In this document: piece after piece, positions 31,836 to 43,212 of the stretch
Layout of the letters: each line of letters begins with the position of its first letter
Numbering within the stretch: position 1 is the first letter of the stretch
Origin: Eretmocerus hayati
Taxonomy: Eukaryota > Arthropoda > Insecta > Hymenoptera > Aphelinidae
DNA length: 64,000 bases
Assembly: GCA_029851415.1 (NCBI GenBank)
Contig: CM056744.1
Span: 63,296,172 to 63,360,171, forward strand
Direction: 5' to 3'
Program-made: the position numbers and the translations under genes
Notes under the pieces: generated by a model
Told to the model about the DNA's origin: nothing
Database searches by the model: none
Seen by the model: the letters and a program-made list of their open reading frames with translations, nothing else

Positions 31836-34800
31836 AACGGCGGATACAGGATTCGGGTTTGGGGGGGGGGGGGGTCTCGCTCGTGAATATATATATATAT
31901 ATACACACTGATAATTGAGTATCCATACAGCGTCCATATACTAGATAAAATCTTTATTAATACCGAATAAACGTTCGGTCGAATACAAAAATTGATACAA
32001 ATTGTTATGAAATTATAAAAAATTATTGTTCGGACATCAAAGTTTCATGAACAATTTATAAAATGAAATCCGCCCTCCGTTGCCGCATGGAGGCGAACCT
32101 ATCAATGATATTGTCGATGTTCAAGGGGAGTTCTCGGTGCATGTGTAGCAGAGCCAGTCCCGTTAATCTGTCCTCATTCATTGTAGATCTCAACCAAGTC
32201 TTGATCCTCTTTAAAGTGGAGAAGCTACGCTCTGCACTTGCTGATGATATCGGAAGAGTCACAAAGATCTCCAAGAGAGTGTGAATAATAGGAAAAATAT
32301 CTTGATCACATAATTTGAGATATTCTATCGCGGTTTTTGATTCATTGAAGCCCTCTCGGCTCCATTTCATTTGCCATACAACCAACTCAGACTGGAGCAT
32401 TTTACGCATGAGGCTAGCAGGCATATAAAAAAACACGATGTATTTGTCAACCAACGCAGAAATAGAAGTCTTAACTGCGGACTCATTCTCAACAAATTTC
32501 TCATCGGGAAGCAAAACGAATAAATGATAAGGTTCTAGGGTACTTTTTGAGAATCTTGCTTTCAAATCTTCTATGACGTTATCGAGAAGTGGTACATAAA
32601 TGGACCTCCTATAATATGTCATTGCATTCTCTCCTGGATGATTCTCCCTATATGTTTGACTATTACATGTTCGAGGCACTGTTATTCCAACATTCAATTC
32701 GTTTGCCAAAACTTGAATCTCCTCGAATAAAGGAAGAAACTCGGCTTCAACATTCTTACGTTTTCCATCCAAGATTTTCATCACATCTCCAAGAAGATCT
32801 TCCGCTGATTTCACATCGATATTTTTTTTTTGGAAGAAAAAACTAAGAGGATGCGTGCATGACAAAATATCTGACAAACAAATCGTTGATACTATGAATT
32901 CCGAGTCTAGGAGAGAAAGCTTCAAGGACTTCGCTCTTGATGAAGTAGATGAGTCACGCCATAAAGTAATGTCATCAATCACTGCAACAATTTGGGGTAA
33001 TACTTCTCGAAATGGCATGACTCCGTCATGACGCTCGCCCCATCTCGTTTCGCACAAACCACGAAGAGAAACTTTGAGTGAGTTCTTCAGGGGATCGCTC
33101 CGTTTTGCTGAAGCCTTAAAAAATCCTACGGTGCTCTTCATGTGAGCAACTGAGTTCCGAATGGCTCGAACCGAAGATGACTTGGATATGCTGAGATTTA
33201 ACATGTGGTTGTGGCATGGTGAATATGATGCATTTTTGCAATCTTCCTTGATCACTGATACGGCTCCGCAGGTTTCCGAAATCATAACAGAGCATCCATC
33301 CGTTGTAATGCCTACGCATTTCTCTGGGTCCAATCCTAAGTCTTTCAGCGTTTGAAGCACGATTTTTCCCAAACATGAGCCGGTAATCTTCATTTCTTCA
33401 GTCATTTTAGTTCCGGAGGGATTCAGTTTGCGCGCTGCTTCGAATAAGTCCACAAATTTGACAAAATCTTCGTGAATCTCATTGTTGTACACATATCGAA
33501 GTATCATTGACATCTGAGATATTTGTGAGATATCTGTACTCTCATCAAAAATGGGACTGTAGTAACCAGCTTTTTTTATCCGAGGTATCACTGTCTCTAA
33601 AATTTCGTCCCCGCAACACTGAATCAAATCATTTTGAGTAGTCTTGCTGAGGTATGAAGCATTGGCAGGAGCACTATTAATACGCTTTCCTAGATCTCCG
33701 TCGCCACAATTGATTCGAAATTTTAATAATTCTTTGAAGTTACCTTGATTATTATCAGCCTCGAAATCGAGAGAGCCATCATCTCGGTGGGCACGAAACG
33801 CTATGTTTTGTTGACCCAAGAAGATTGTGTTCTCCACCATACTTTTCAGATACTGTCTATTCTTAGCAACCTGCTCACGTCTCTGATCACTGATCTGACT
33901 GATTACATTAGTTGTCGGATTTTTCATCACATTCAAGAAATCGATCGCAGCTGCAACGGAATTTTTATGATATTCGGTCTGTGCATGTTTCGAGAGATCG
34001 CCTGTAGCCCCCATAACTTTGGCGTAGTTTTTCAGTGGCTGTGTAACCAATTTCTCTAGAGGCACATTTTCACAGAAACCTCCCATTCCAGCATTCACAA
34101 ACAACGAACAATACTTGCAGAAGTATCCTTGTTTAGCGTGAGAAAAAACCAGCCAACTGAAAGAATCCAAATGTTTGTGGCTCGCAAATCGTCTTTCTAA
34201 TTTGCCTTGCTTCATGTGCTCTGAATATGGAAATTTATAACCTTTCGAGGGAATCCATGGATTTTCCAGGAGTATTCTTTTTATAGAGTCGTCCGGTGGC
34301 TTGTCCAGGTAGTTACCGACATCGTACATCTGACAGTGTTCGAATTGACTATCGCTTGATGCGGGATCTGAACTTATTACCTGACTTTTGATGTCTCGTG
34401 AGCCGGTGTCGTCACTCAGTTCTTTCGATCCTGAAAGTAACGATTTATTCAAGAATGGAATCCAAATTTTGATCCCCAATGCAATTGATATAGCTTGATC
34501 ATGATATCAAATCTCACCACATTCTCGTGTCAGATCCACATGAGAAATTTGCGAGGCTGCATACAAATCTTTGCACTCAGAAATTGAATTCGATTCAGTA
34601 TATTTATTGTGTACGGGTGTGCAGTCAAGGTTAGTAATAGTTGATTGGTTTTCATCGCCGTCGTTGTGAGTTCCACCATTTTTCGCAAAGCTGGGTATAT
34701 TCTCTTTATCCTCGATGCTGATCTGATTGACACAGGCTGCAGTGCCTGGTAACAAAAATCGTTTGCGATGAGTGAGTTTTGAATTTTGCACTTACGCAAG

Positions 34801-35383
34801 TACGTTTATAACTGAGAATACTCACATGTACGAGAGTCTTTTGCACTACTCGATGATTCCGTTCTCTTCTCGTACCTGACAGGCGAGAAAAAATCTGTAA
34901 GCTTTGCACGTTTTGTTGCCACCTTTCCTCCTCCCGGGTCGAGCTTTCTTTTGTTCGAATTTTTCTGCTCTAGATGGTCACTTATTCTCAAGAAAAATCA
35001 CTTCACATATGCAATTTTGCACTTCTCAACAGCACTTATCGACTCGCGAATATTGAGCAGTAGTTGAAAAGCGATTTCCAGCTGACTCTATCACGACAAT
35101 GGCCGGTTGTAGTAAACAATCGGCTTATTCGATCTCAGTCTACTCACACAGTATAAGCTGTGAAGACAGGTGCCCAGGTGCTATTATTCTTACCTGCTCA
35201 GCGGATCGCATACCCAAGATAGGTAAGGTAGATTCCTACCTGTTATGCAAAGCGCATTTCGTCCGATGAACTGGTACAATGGCATGAATTGGCAAAATTT
35301 GGGGGGGGGGCGATTGATACCTAAAAAGTGGTTTGGGGGGGGGCGATCGCGCCTTTCGCCCCCCCCCCCCCTGTATCCGCGCT
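31836..35383 (-). mobile_element. hAT DNA transposon, full length, inserted in gypsy pol
   Basis: The terminal sequences GCGGATACAGG (left) and CCTGTATCCGC (right) are inverted repeats followed internally by long G or C runs. The flanks carry an 11-bp direct repeat TGCATCTTTTC (31825-31835 and 35384-35394), and gypsy coding reads across the joint (GEKMQ to QVDALSR). hAT elements usually make 8-bp duplications, so three extra matching bases may be chance or the ends may be set slightly differently. It encodes one spliced transposase on the minus strand. Confidence 0.88.
32056..34991 (-). CDS. hAT transposase (ZMYM1-like, TTF zinc finger), three exons, apparently intact
   Basis: Proposed exons are 34991-34826, 34745-34518 and 34430-32056. 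Introns of 80 and 87 bp have canonical ends (CAT|GTGAGT with TTACCAG|GC; TGTG|GTGAGA with CTTTCAG|GA). Phases join correctly, giving about 922 residues. The N-terminus has a basic nuclear-localisation-like stretch (KVATKRAKLTDFF). A TTF-type finger follows (RFASHKHLDSFSWLVFSHA, then YFCKYCSLF). The catalytic core includes YYSPIFDESTDIS, and the C-terminal hAT dimerisation region is LPISSASAERSFSTLKRI. Length and layout fit ZMYM1-like hAT transposases. I see no internal stop, so the gene may still be functional. Confidence 0.85.
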
Positions 35384-35394
35384 TGCATCTTTTC

Positions 35395-37191
35395 GCCACT
35401 GCGATGTTTGATTTCAAAGTCGTACTCAGAAATACCACTAATCCAGCGAGCAATTTGCGGATTTCAGTTTTCCAAGCGTTCAAGTTTACAAGTCATTTGA
35501 CAATCCGTTACGATAGTAAATTTCAAGCCGATCAAAAACGTTCGCATACGCTGCAACGCCCATGCTATTGCCAATAACTCTAATCGCGTCGAATGATACA
35601 TTCGTTCCGACTCAGACGTTCGTCGACTCACCGCATAAACGAGTTGAAGTGGCCCATCTTTAGTACTAGACTGTAGAGGCATGGCTCCCAACCCCTTTTG
35701 CGACGCATCAGTGTGCACTTCCGTTCGCAGAGCCTCTGGATCAAAAATCCCCAAAATCGGACGATCAACAAGTTTCTTTCTCAAGGTTCCGAAAGCAACC
35801 GTTTGCTCTTCTAACCATTCAAATGCTTTGTTGCTTTTTAACAGATCCGACAAAGGAGCTGCGATTTCCGCAAATTTGGGTACAAATTTACGAGAGAAAC
35901 TAGCTAGACCTAAAAACTGACGAATCTCGTGCACATTTTTAGGCTGCGGAAATTTTTCAATAGCCACGATCTCCTATTCACCCGGTCCAACAAAACCCTC
36001 CCCAGAAATAAACCCCAAAAATTCTACTACTCTCATGCCAAATCGACACTTTTTCAAATTTAACGTCAGACCTGCCTTTTTCAATAATTCAAGCACAAAG
36101 ACAAGATTTTCGAGAAGCTTCTCCCATGTATCTGCGAAAATGCATCCATCGTCAAAACTGATAATAATTATACCACGCGACCTCGCTATTCCCAAAACTT
36201 TGTCAATTAATCGGTGAAAATACATCGGCGCATTAGCAAGACCAGGTATTGCGCGATTAAATTGTCTCGTTTGCATTTCTGTGATAAAAGCTGTGAGAGC
36301 TTTGGCGCGTTCCGTCAATGGCATTTGCGAAAATCCTTGCGCTGAATCGATTGTAATAAAATATTTAGCTCCTTTGAGCCTCAATAGCATCTCATCAAAG
36401 TTTGGAATCGGCTCACTAATTCGCTTCGTCAGTTTATTTAGTTTACGTAAATCAACTACCATTCTGCCCGAACCGTCTGATTTACGCGTCAGAAAAGCTG
36501 GACTCGCCCATTCCGAGACCGTTTCACCTGCAAATTCTAAATGCTTATACTCGGTTACGATTTCATCCAAATCTTCGCGATCCTTCCGACTGAGTCGATA
36601 CGCTTTTGCACGAATCGGTTTTGCACCGTCGACTAATTCAATGTCCATCTCTTCGAGATCACAACGCCCAATCTCACTCGCTCTCTTAGCGAAACACACT
36701 CGAAAGTCGTTCATAATGATAAGCAGTACATCTTTTTGCTCCGGAGTGACCTGCGGATCGCATATCACCTCGTCTTGTGTGATCGGGTCCCACCGAGCCA
36801 CGACAATCTCCGGCTTCTCGATCGCGAAAATATTTCTACAAATTTCCTCATCTTTCTTCACTATTTTCGAGGATGATCCGTCGCATGTAACCGGAAAAAC
36901 AAAATCTTTACTATCTGCACGTACGCTTATAAAGTTGATTTTTCCCGGCTCAATTGTACATTTCTCCGATGCTCGCATCTGTACGCGCGACGAACTATTT
37001 TCGAACAAACTCGGATCTACATTTGCAAACGTCAACTCCTCGCCGAAACGAGTATACGAGATATCCTTAGCTTCCGTAAAAGGACGCCCAAGCAACGCAC
37101 TCCAACTCTGCGCTGTATCCGATACAACCATGAATTTGAGCAATTTGGGTTCGAGATTGTCCATCTCGACTTCCGCGGTCACTGAACCCAA
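35395..37191 (-). pseudogene. pol: gypsy protease C-terminus, reverse transcriptase and RNase H, broken
   Basis: The frame from 37191 contains SWSALLGRPFT (protease end), then RT motifs EWASPAFLTRKSDG, VVDLRKLNKLT, FITIDSAQGFSQM and IISFDDGCIFADT, where YxDD is replaced by SFDD. A TGA follows GFVGPGE near 35974. RNase H continues at 35967 with IRQFLGLASFSRKF, TEVHTDASQKGLGA, STRLELLAIAWAL and TIVTDCQ. A frameshift near 35466 leads to ARWISGISEYDFEIKHRSG, which ends at the hAT insertion. Gag and this frame are shifted relative to each other near 37200. Confidence 0.82.
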
Positions 37192-38671
37192 AGCTTTTAC
37201 AACCCCATTCCCAAAACCCTCTTAGAATTTTCGGCCCACCTTCAAGTTTCAGGCCCACTTCCAAGGCCGTTGAAGCCCGCATCGTGCATACACCCGCACC
37301 CGGATCAAGAAAAACATTCACAACCACACAATTCAATTTTACATCACGGAAAAATTTTTCCGCCGTCACATCCGTATTTTTAACCGCAATCGGATACAAA
37401 TTTGTAGATTCTACCGGAGCACTCTCAGAATTACAACGCGACGCAATATGTCCAGAACGGTTACATTTCCTACAAACTACAGCCTTTCGCTCTTTCGTAC
37501 AATCACGCAAAATATGCCTCCTTTCGCGGCAATTGTAACACTCGACCGTACCCGCAGATTCATTCTTCGAACCAGACACACTCGCAACATTCGAATTCGC
37601 AATAGCAGTACTTCCCGATGCTGGACGTTGAGTAGCTGGAACTGATGAAACGCCTCCACTGCTACCGCTGCTATTCGCTGGAAAACTGCTCGAACTGCTT
37701 CCCGAAGCTGCTGTGCTGTTGCTGCTGCTGCTCGAATTTCCGCGCGAGTTGTTGGAATTTCCACGCGAACTGGTAAAGCTCGCCGAATTGTTGGTGGATG
37801 TTTGCCGCTTATTCCCAGCAACCCGCTCTTGCCGTACCGTATAAAATTTTTCAAAGCGCATCATTTCTGGGGAAATCGAGTCCGTTGATTCGAATTCTCT
37901 ACTCATTATGTGGTTCGCAACATCTTTGGACCAAAAGCCCGCAGCAATTTCATCGCGAATCTCACTTGTGTTCATTTCGAGGCCATTGCACAGCCAAATC
38001 TTGTCTAAAACATAGTCCGGTAATAACTCCTTGTATTCTTGCACTCTCGCCAACATCACGCGGAGCTTATCACCTTTGCTCATTGACGAGCAAAACATCG
38101 CTTTAAAACTGGTCACTAAATCAGCATAACTTTTGATCGTCGAAACTTTGTTCATATACCACTTGAGAGCTGCGTTTTTAAGGTGAGCTTTCGCCACGTT
38201 GAAAGCTACCACATCGGTCCAAGAATTGACCTCCTTCATCACCTCCAACTCGCGTATCCAAGCGTCAGCTTTTTCCTGGCCCTCGATTCCGTTGAAATCT
38301 CTGATGGCTGTTTGGATGTTGGGCGGCAAAGATGCTGGACGTCGCTCCGCGAGTAGTACGTTTGTTGTCTGTTGCTGCATGTTGAGAAATTGCTGTGTCT
38401 GGGCTCTTGTTGCATCGCCCAATGACAGCAACGCTGCTGCGACATCGAGCTCCGTCTCAGCAGACGCATTTGCACCAGCTTGTTCATTTTACATTGCACG
38501 ACGGCGAATGGTCTCCTCGCGCAAAATTCGTTGTTGATCGGCTGCCTGTTGCACCAGGAGCGCGATCTTCTCACGGGCTGCAGCGAGCTCCCTCGCGAGC
38601 TCCTCGTTCGTCGACATGTCTGTCTGCATCAGGTAGCGATGATACTGCCGAGAGCCACCCAGCATAAACAC
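37067..38671 (-). pseudogene. gag: gypsy gag with two CCHC knuckles, one internal stop
   Basis: The frame starts at 38671 (MFMLGGSRQYHR) and has one in-frame TAA at 38489-38491 before continuing as NEQAGANASAETE. Gag homology is seen in IRDFNGIEGQEKADAWI and LKNAALKWYM. A serine/asparagine-rich linker precedes two zinc knuckles, CYNCRERRHILRDC and CRKCNRSGHIASRC. The protease active site follows as VFLDPGAGVCTM, where the Thr/Ser after the catalytic Asp is Pro, an unusual change that probably disables it. The frame runs out of the conserved phase near 37210. Confidence 0.82.
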
Positions 38672-38764
38672 TCAACTCGTCAGTGCACTTCAGCACACAA
38701 AAGTCACACACGCGAGAATAGTCCGCGCGCACAACACTTTAATTGCGGGATCCCACTTCTGAAA

Positions 38765-39095
38765 TGTTGGGACACCCGAGCTGGTCAGTTTGTGGGCAAC
38801 AAACTCGAACACTCTGATTAATATGAAGACTCAGTTTATTGAAAGAAATGAATAAAACAGATGTACACAGAGTTTACATATAGTCGCTCATACGACCCAA
38901 ACCGTTGCAAGAGTAACCGAACGAGTAACGTCGCAAAGCGACCTGAGCCCGGACGAGCAGACGTGTCGCCGCTGCGACTGCCCGATTGGATCTATCTCTC
39001 GCGTTGCCGTTGGACTCGCGCCCGAGTCCTCGCACGGCACGCCGCCCGATAGCTTGCGCCATCTATGCGTTAGTTCGTCTGCTATATATCTAACA
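38765..39095 (-). repeat. gypsy 5' LTR
   Basis: 331 bp, followed on its right by the duplicated CTAG (39096-39099). Just inside, on the minus strand, TGGGATCCCGC starts about ten bases from the LTR edge and is the only primer-binding-site candidate; I could not assign a tRNA. Confidence 0.95.
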
Positions 39096-39099
39096 CTAG

Positions 39100-39871
39100 T
39101 AAGATGGTCAGAGGTCAATGGACTGAAACCAAATAAAAGAAAATGCCAGCAGATCACATTTCCCAGAACTTCATCAGAGCAAACTGGCAACTATAAAATT
39201 GAGAGCCAATCCATTGTATCGTGTGTTGAAGTGAAAGACCTAGGCATTCTATTAGACTGTGGATTAACGTTCACTAGGGCTATCTTGAACAGCTTATCTC
39301 TAAAGCCAATAGACTGGTAGGATTTATAAAAAAATCAACGATTGATTTCAAGTCAGAAAATACAATAATCACTCTATATGAGTCTCTAGTTCTTCCAATT
39401 CTGACTTATTGTTCGGTAATCTGGTTGCCCATGACCTTAAAGCTCTTCAAGCCACTTGAAAGTGTCCAGCATAATGTTATACGTTACGCATCCAAAAAAT
39501 CTAAAAGTCCTATGCATTACCTGGACCATGACTATTCCCCGTACGTGGCTAAATATAACTTGCTCACTATTGAAAAACTGCATACGTATGATGACTACCT
39601 TGCGGTGTATAAAATCTTGAAAGGACACACTAAATACGCCGATCTTAATTCTAAATTCATTCCAAGAGATGTCCCGTATAATGTTAAAAATATAAGACCG
39701 ATCCTGGGTGAAAACGTAAAGCCTCGCTACCTTGCTCATGCCCCTGTTAATAGATTAAAAAGGCTCTGGAATCAATTAGACTCCACTATCAGAGACACTG
39801 AGAAAATTAGCAAATTCAAATCAACCGTTAAGGATAGGCTACTAGCGCCAGATTTACAATATTCAAACTGA
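39100..39871 (+). pseudogene. LINE reverse transcriptase C-terminal part
   Basis: It continues the RT interrupted at 29707: RWSEVNGLKPNKRKCQ, then KDLGILLDCGLTF, a frameshift near 39280, then SKANRLVGFIKK and LVLPILTYCSVIWLP, and to the end the frame 39425-39871 with HNVIRYASKKSK and PVNRLKRLWNQLD. This is the C-terminal domain typical of CR1/jockey-type elements. Confidence 0.75.
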
Positions 39872-40118
39872 CCAATGAATTCATATATAATTTAAATAAA
39901 TTCTCTTATTTGCACCCAATCAAATCCCGGAGCCAAATCACCAAGTTTATTTTTGATTTATTGTATAAAGTCGAAAATCGAATATGAGACTTTAAATTTT
40001 CGAAATTTAAACCAGGAATCTGACCTATCTAAGTTATGCATCCAAACATGTTTATATACATATTTGTAATTGGGCTTTCAGCCCGTAATTTATTGAATAA
40101 ATAAATAAAAAAAATTAA
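39872..40118 (+). other. LINE 3' UTR and AT-rich tail
   Basis: Short UTR containing GGGCTTTCAGCCCG and ending in AATAAATAAATAAAAAAAA. Confidence 0.6.
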
Positions 40119-40266
40119 TATTTAGATGTTCGAAACGTTGTTCATCTAACGATAACAAAGATTAGACTTGTCCAAAAATAACATGAATCTCAAAACCGCC
40201 ATTATTCACCACTAGACATGATACAACTACAATAAAAAATGCCTGAACTGTTTCTTTCCAAATGTG

Positions 40267-40392
40267 GATCGAGAGGAACATGAACTGCAGTGCATTGAGA
40301 TCTACTGTCTCACTCGCACTCTTAGGTTAGGGTACAGTAACTTATGAGTGAGAGTGAGTCAGTAGATCTCCATACATTGCAGTTCAGCTTTC
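40267..40392. repeat. Small hairpin repeat
   Basis: GAACTGCAGTGCATTGAGATC and CTACTGTCTCACTCGC are mirrored by GAGTGAGTCAGTAG and CATACATTGCAGTTC within 125 bp. Confidence 0.75.
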
Positions 40393-41132
40393 ACCCAGGT
40401 GTACATTCCATTGGCCTGATACTCCCATATATCATAAAACAAGAGTTGAGATAGCCATGATCCAATTTTTTTTGGAACTACAGGTTCTACAAATACGTAC
40501 TTCTGTAGTGCCAGCAACACCTGCAAATAGTTCAAGTTATGAGCTCAACTCAAGAGCTTGACTACCTTGCAGGAGTGACAGGATGATGGAGTAGTGTTTT
40601 TCAACTTCTTCATTCGAGTTTCAAAATTAATTAAATGGAAAGCTGATGCTTAGCCTGAGTCAATGGTGCATAATTCAGATCATTGACCCAATATCGAATT
40701 TGCAAATTCAGGCTATTTGCTGGGGACTCGAGCCCAATGCTCTGTCTTAATAGAAGAGTATCAGGGATGGGTTAACATCTCTCCTGTGAGGTATTAACCA
40801 TCATGACTTGAGTAGTTGCAAAGAGGCTATCAAGCCTGTATCTGCATACTATCATCATTATCATTAATATTATCATTCCACTATCATTATTATTGTAGAA
40901 CAGGTGATTGAGTTTTACATTGGACTAAGGTCCGAATTTATAGTCATGGTTGTTGTCATTACCAACGCTGAAACTACAGGCGCGAGATGGTGTCATTGGT
41001 TATAACCACAACCACACCAACGACTATAAATTCAGGCCTAAGACAGAATGCTGGAGTAGTGTAAAGAGAAGATTATTATGTCAGAATGGAGGGAAAATAC
41101 AAAATAGCTGCTGAGGTTGCTGGATATGACAA

Positions 41133-41173
<41 letters not shown>

Positions 41174-41479
41174 AACATTTACTACAGCATGAGGTTGACT
41201 GTATTCAGCACAAGATTGCACCATAGAAGAACTTACAGATTGTTGTGATCATCCATAAAATCCTGAATCTTCTTCAAAATTTCCTCCATGAATTGAGGCG
41301 ATTCCATCAGCGAGGAAAAGAGATAAAACTTCTCTACTCTTCTAGGCTATGGAAAAGTGATATCACCCTCTAAATATCAAAATTGCACTTTATAGTTGTA
41401 AAAATGATGATGCCCAAGCGAGATTGATAGCTACACCATCGAGACGTTGATATATACCTTGAGGCAGGATAGGTCAACT
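40393..41479. other. Gene-free stretch; inverted repeat at 40925-41045 and (CA)n at 41140-41165
   Basis: The inverted repeat pairs GTCCGAATTTATAGTC with GACTATAAATTCAGGC. The microsatellite is about 13 AC units after TCTCTCTC. Otherwise nothing is seen. Confidence 0.55.
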
Positions 41480-41870
41480 CCCATGGAAAAAATGGTCAGC
41501 AGGTGTTACCACCACAAGGGGTGCCCTGGCACATTTTCCACCCTCCAACCGTGACTTTTCTTGTAGTTTCCTACTAAGCACAAACTGAGTCTTCCAATTT
41601 CACTTCATTTAGAAACTGAGTCATTTCGCATTAATTATTGAAAATTTTCAAGTATTAGGAATGCAAAAGGTCTCCTATGCGTCAGACAGAAATCAACTGC
41701 ACCCCGTTGCAAATAGTTCTAGATAACTGGCAACGAGCGGTCCAACCTTGCGGAACACGGATTTTGATCAAACTCTGGAAATCATCTTGTTTTGGTGAGA
41801 AATGAAGGTATCTCAGAGGGTTTGATCCCATGGGCCTCCTATCCTGAGATACAGCTACAGAGATTAGCAT
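41480..41870. repeat. Dispersed repeat, copy 1
   Basis: Segments match sequences 8-10 kb away in inverted orientation: TTTTCTTGTAGTTT and AACTGAGTC near 41560 against 51835-52030, and GGAACACGGATTTTGATCAA against 49545-49575. It is non-coding. Confidence 0.6.
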
Positions 41871-41959
41871 TGTTAGTATATCTATGTATACGACTTTTCA
41901 ACATGGGTCTATACTGGCAATGCTAATGTCCATAGCTGTATCTGAGCATGGCATAAATA

Positions 41960-42610
41960 ATAAAAAAAGGTTAGAAAAAATGGAGTTCTTACGATACGCT
42001 TTCATTCACAGCTCTAATATTTTTCTCAATAACTAAAAAGCATAAAATAATCTGAAATTCCATCAGTCAGCCCAGTTCATTTTGAGAAAAATCTTATGAC
42101 ATGCCGTTGCCTACACCTGTTATCTTAGAAAATAATTGTTGAATTCGGTGTTCATCTATCTCTCGGGGATCCCTCTCAACCCATCATGATGAATCTCGGA
42201 GAACATTCTCTGTACCATAATTACAGATGATGAAAGCGTGGCGTGCTGAGCTTCCAGGCAAGAAGTGCATGATCTATGGACATTTTCTCATTAGTAATCG
42301 AGAATTTGAAGTATGGGGGAATATCACTCCACGCTTTTATCATCTGTAATTATGGTACAGTGAATGTTCTCCGAAATTCGTCATGATGGGTTGAGAGGGA
42401 TCCCCGAGAGATAGATGAACACCGAATTCAACAATTATTTTCTGAGATAACAGGTGTAGGCAACGGCATGTCATAAGATTTTTCTCAAAATGAACTGGGC
42501 TGACTGATGGAATTTCAGATTATTTTATGCTTTTTAGTTGTTGAGAAAAATATTAGAGCTGTGAATGAAAGCGTATCGTAAAAACTCCATTTTTTCTAAC
42601 CTTTTTTTAT
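41960..42610. mobile_element. Foldback element E, about 650 bp
   Basis: AAAAAAAGGTTAGAAAAAATG at the left pairs with CATTTTTTCTAACCTTTTTTT at the right. The arms are about 285 bp (41960-42245 and 42330-42610) and nearly identical, with GAACATTCTCTGTACC against GGTACAGTGAATGTTC at the inner side. Confidence 0.8.
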
Positions 42611-42892
42611 TTTATATTTTTTAGTCGGATGGTTATGCGTAAAGCATATCCGTGTCACTAAAAAAATATGAAACTGTAATAACCGTAGTCATCTCATCTC
42701 GAGAGCCTGTGTGTGCGCGCGCCGCCAGCTGCCAGCAAAAATGCATCGAAAATGACGTATGGATTACCAAGCCCTGCAGTAGAGTTTGGTTTGGTTGTTT
42801 AGCCAACCCTGGGCCGCTTTCGGTCTTTTGCTGCACGGAGTGGAAACGCGCGGCTGATGCATGTTAGGTTAGGGTCGAGTGCACGAGAAAGG

Positions 42893-42894
<2 letters not shown>
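42611..42894. other. Gene-free spacer before the (GA)n tract
   Basis: No domain or repeat is recognised; short frames at 42633-42867 overlap on both strands. Confidence 0.4.

Positions 42895-42958
<64 letters not shown>
42895..42958. repeat. (GA)n microsatellite at the 5' end of the R1-clade LINE
   Basis: About 32 GA units end directly at the 5' end of the LINE; a second (GA)n tract follows its poly(A) at 48575-48595. Confidence 0.95.
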
Positions 42959-42960
<2 letters not shown>

Positions 42961-43212
42961 CCGTAGGGGACTTTGGGTGTGACCTTAGGGTTGCACTTGG
43001 AGCTTGAGGGAGCGACGCCCCTCCGGACCCGAGTCCTACACTTACACCAACACACACACTACACCATACATGCACCATACTCACGCCTGCCCAAGCACTA
43101 CACAAACATACCAACATCATACAGGACACGCATGACACAGAACACCACACCCGTGCTGGTCTGGTCCGGGGTCGGCCAGCATGCGATTCCAGGCCCTGGA
43201 AGAAGAAAGAAG

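Larger units (their letters stand above)
29708..39095 (-). mobile_element. Ty3/gypsy LTR retrotransposon with hAT insertion
   Basis: The 331-bp LTRs at both ends start TGTTGGGACACCC and end ATATCTAACA on the plus strand. The flanking duplication is CTAG (29704-29707 and 39096-39099). Coding order on the minus strand is gag, protease, RT, RNase H, integrase. The internal region is 8.7 kb, of which 3.55 kb is a hAT insertion. By eye I count about five differences between the LTRs, so the element is fairly young. No envelope-like frame is seen between integrase and the 3' LTR. Confidence 0.93.
28985..40118 (+). mobile_element. CR1/jockey-like LINE fragment split by a gypsy element
   Basis: RT homology from about 28985 to 29707 continues from 39100 after removal of the gypsy element and one CTAG: DNL reads straight into VRWSEVNGLKPNK. 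The 3' end is a short UTR with an AATAAATAAATAAA tail at about 40087-40118. The 5' half is missing. Confidence 0.8.

Noticed and set aside
36281..37225. 314-codon plus-strand frame antisense to gypsy pol
   Set aside because: It lies exactly opposite a clear RT frame; its codons are a shadow of the pol reading frame.
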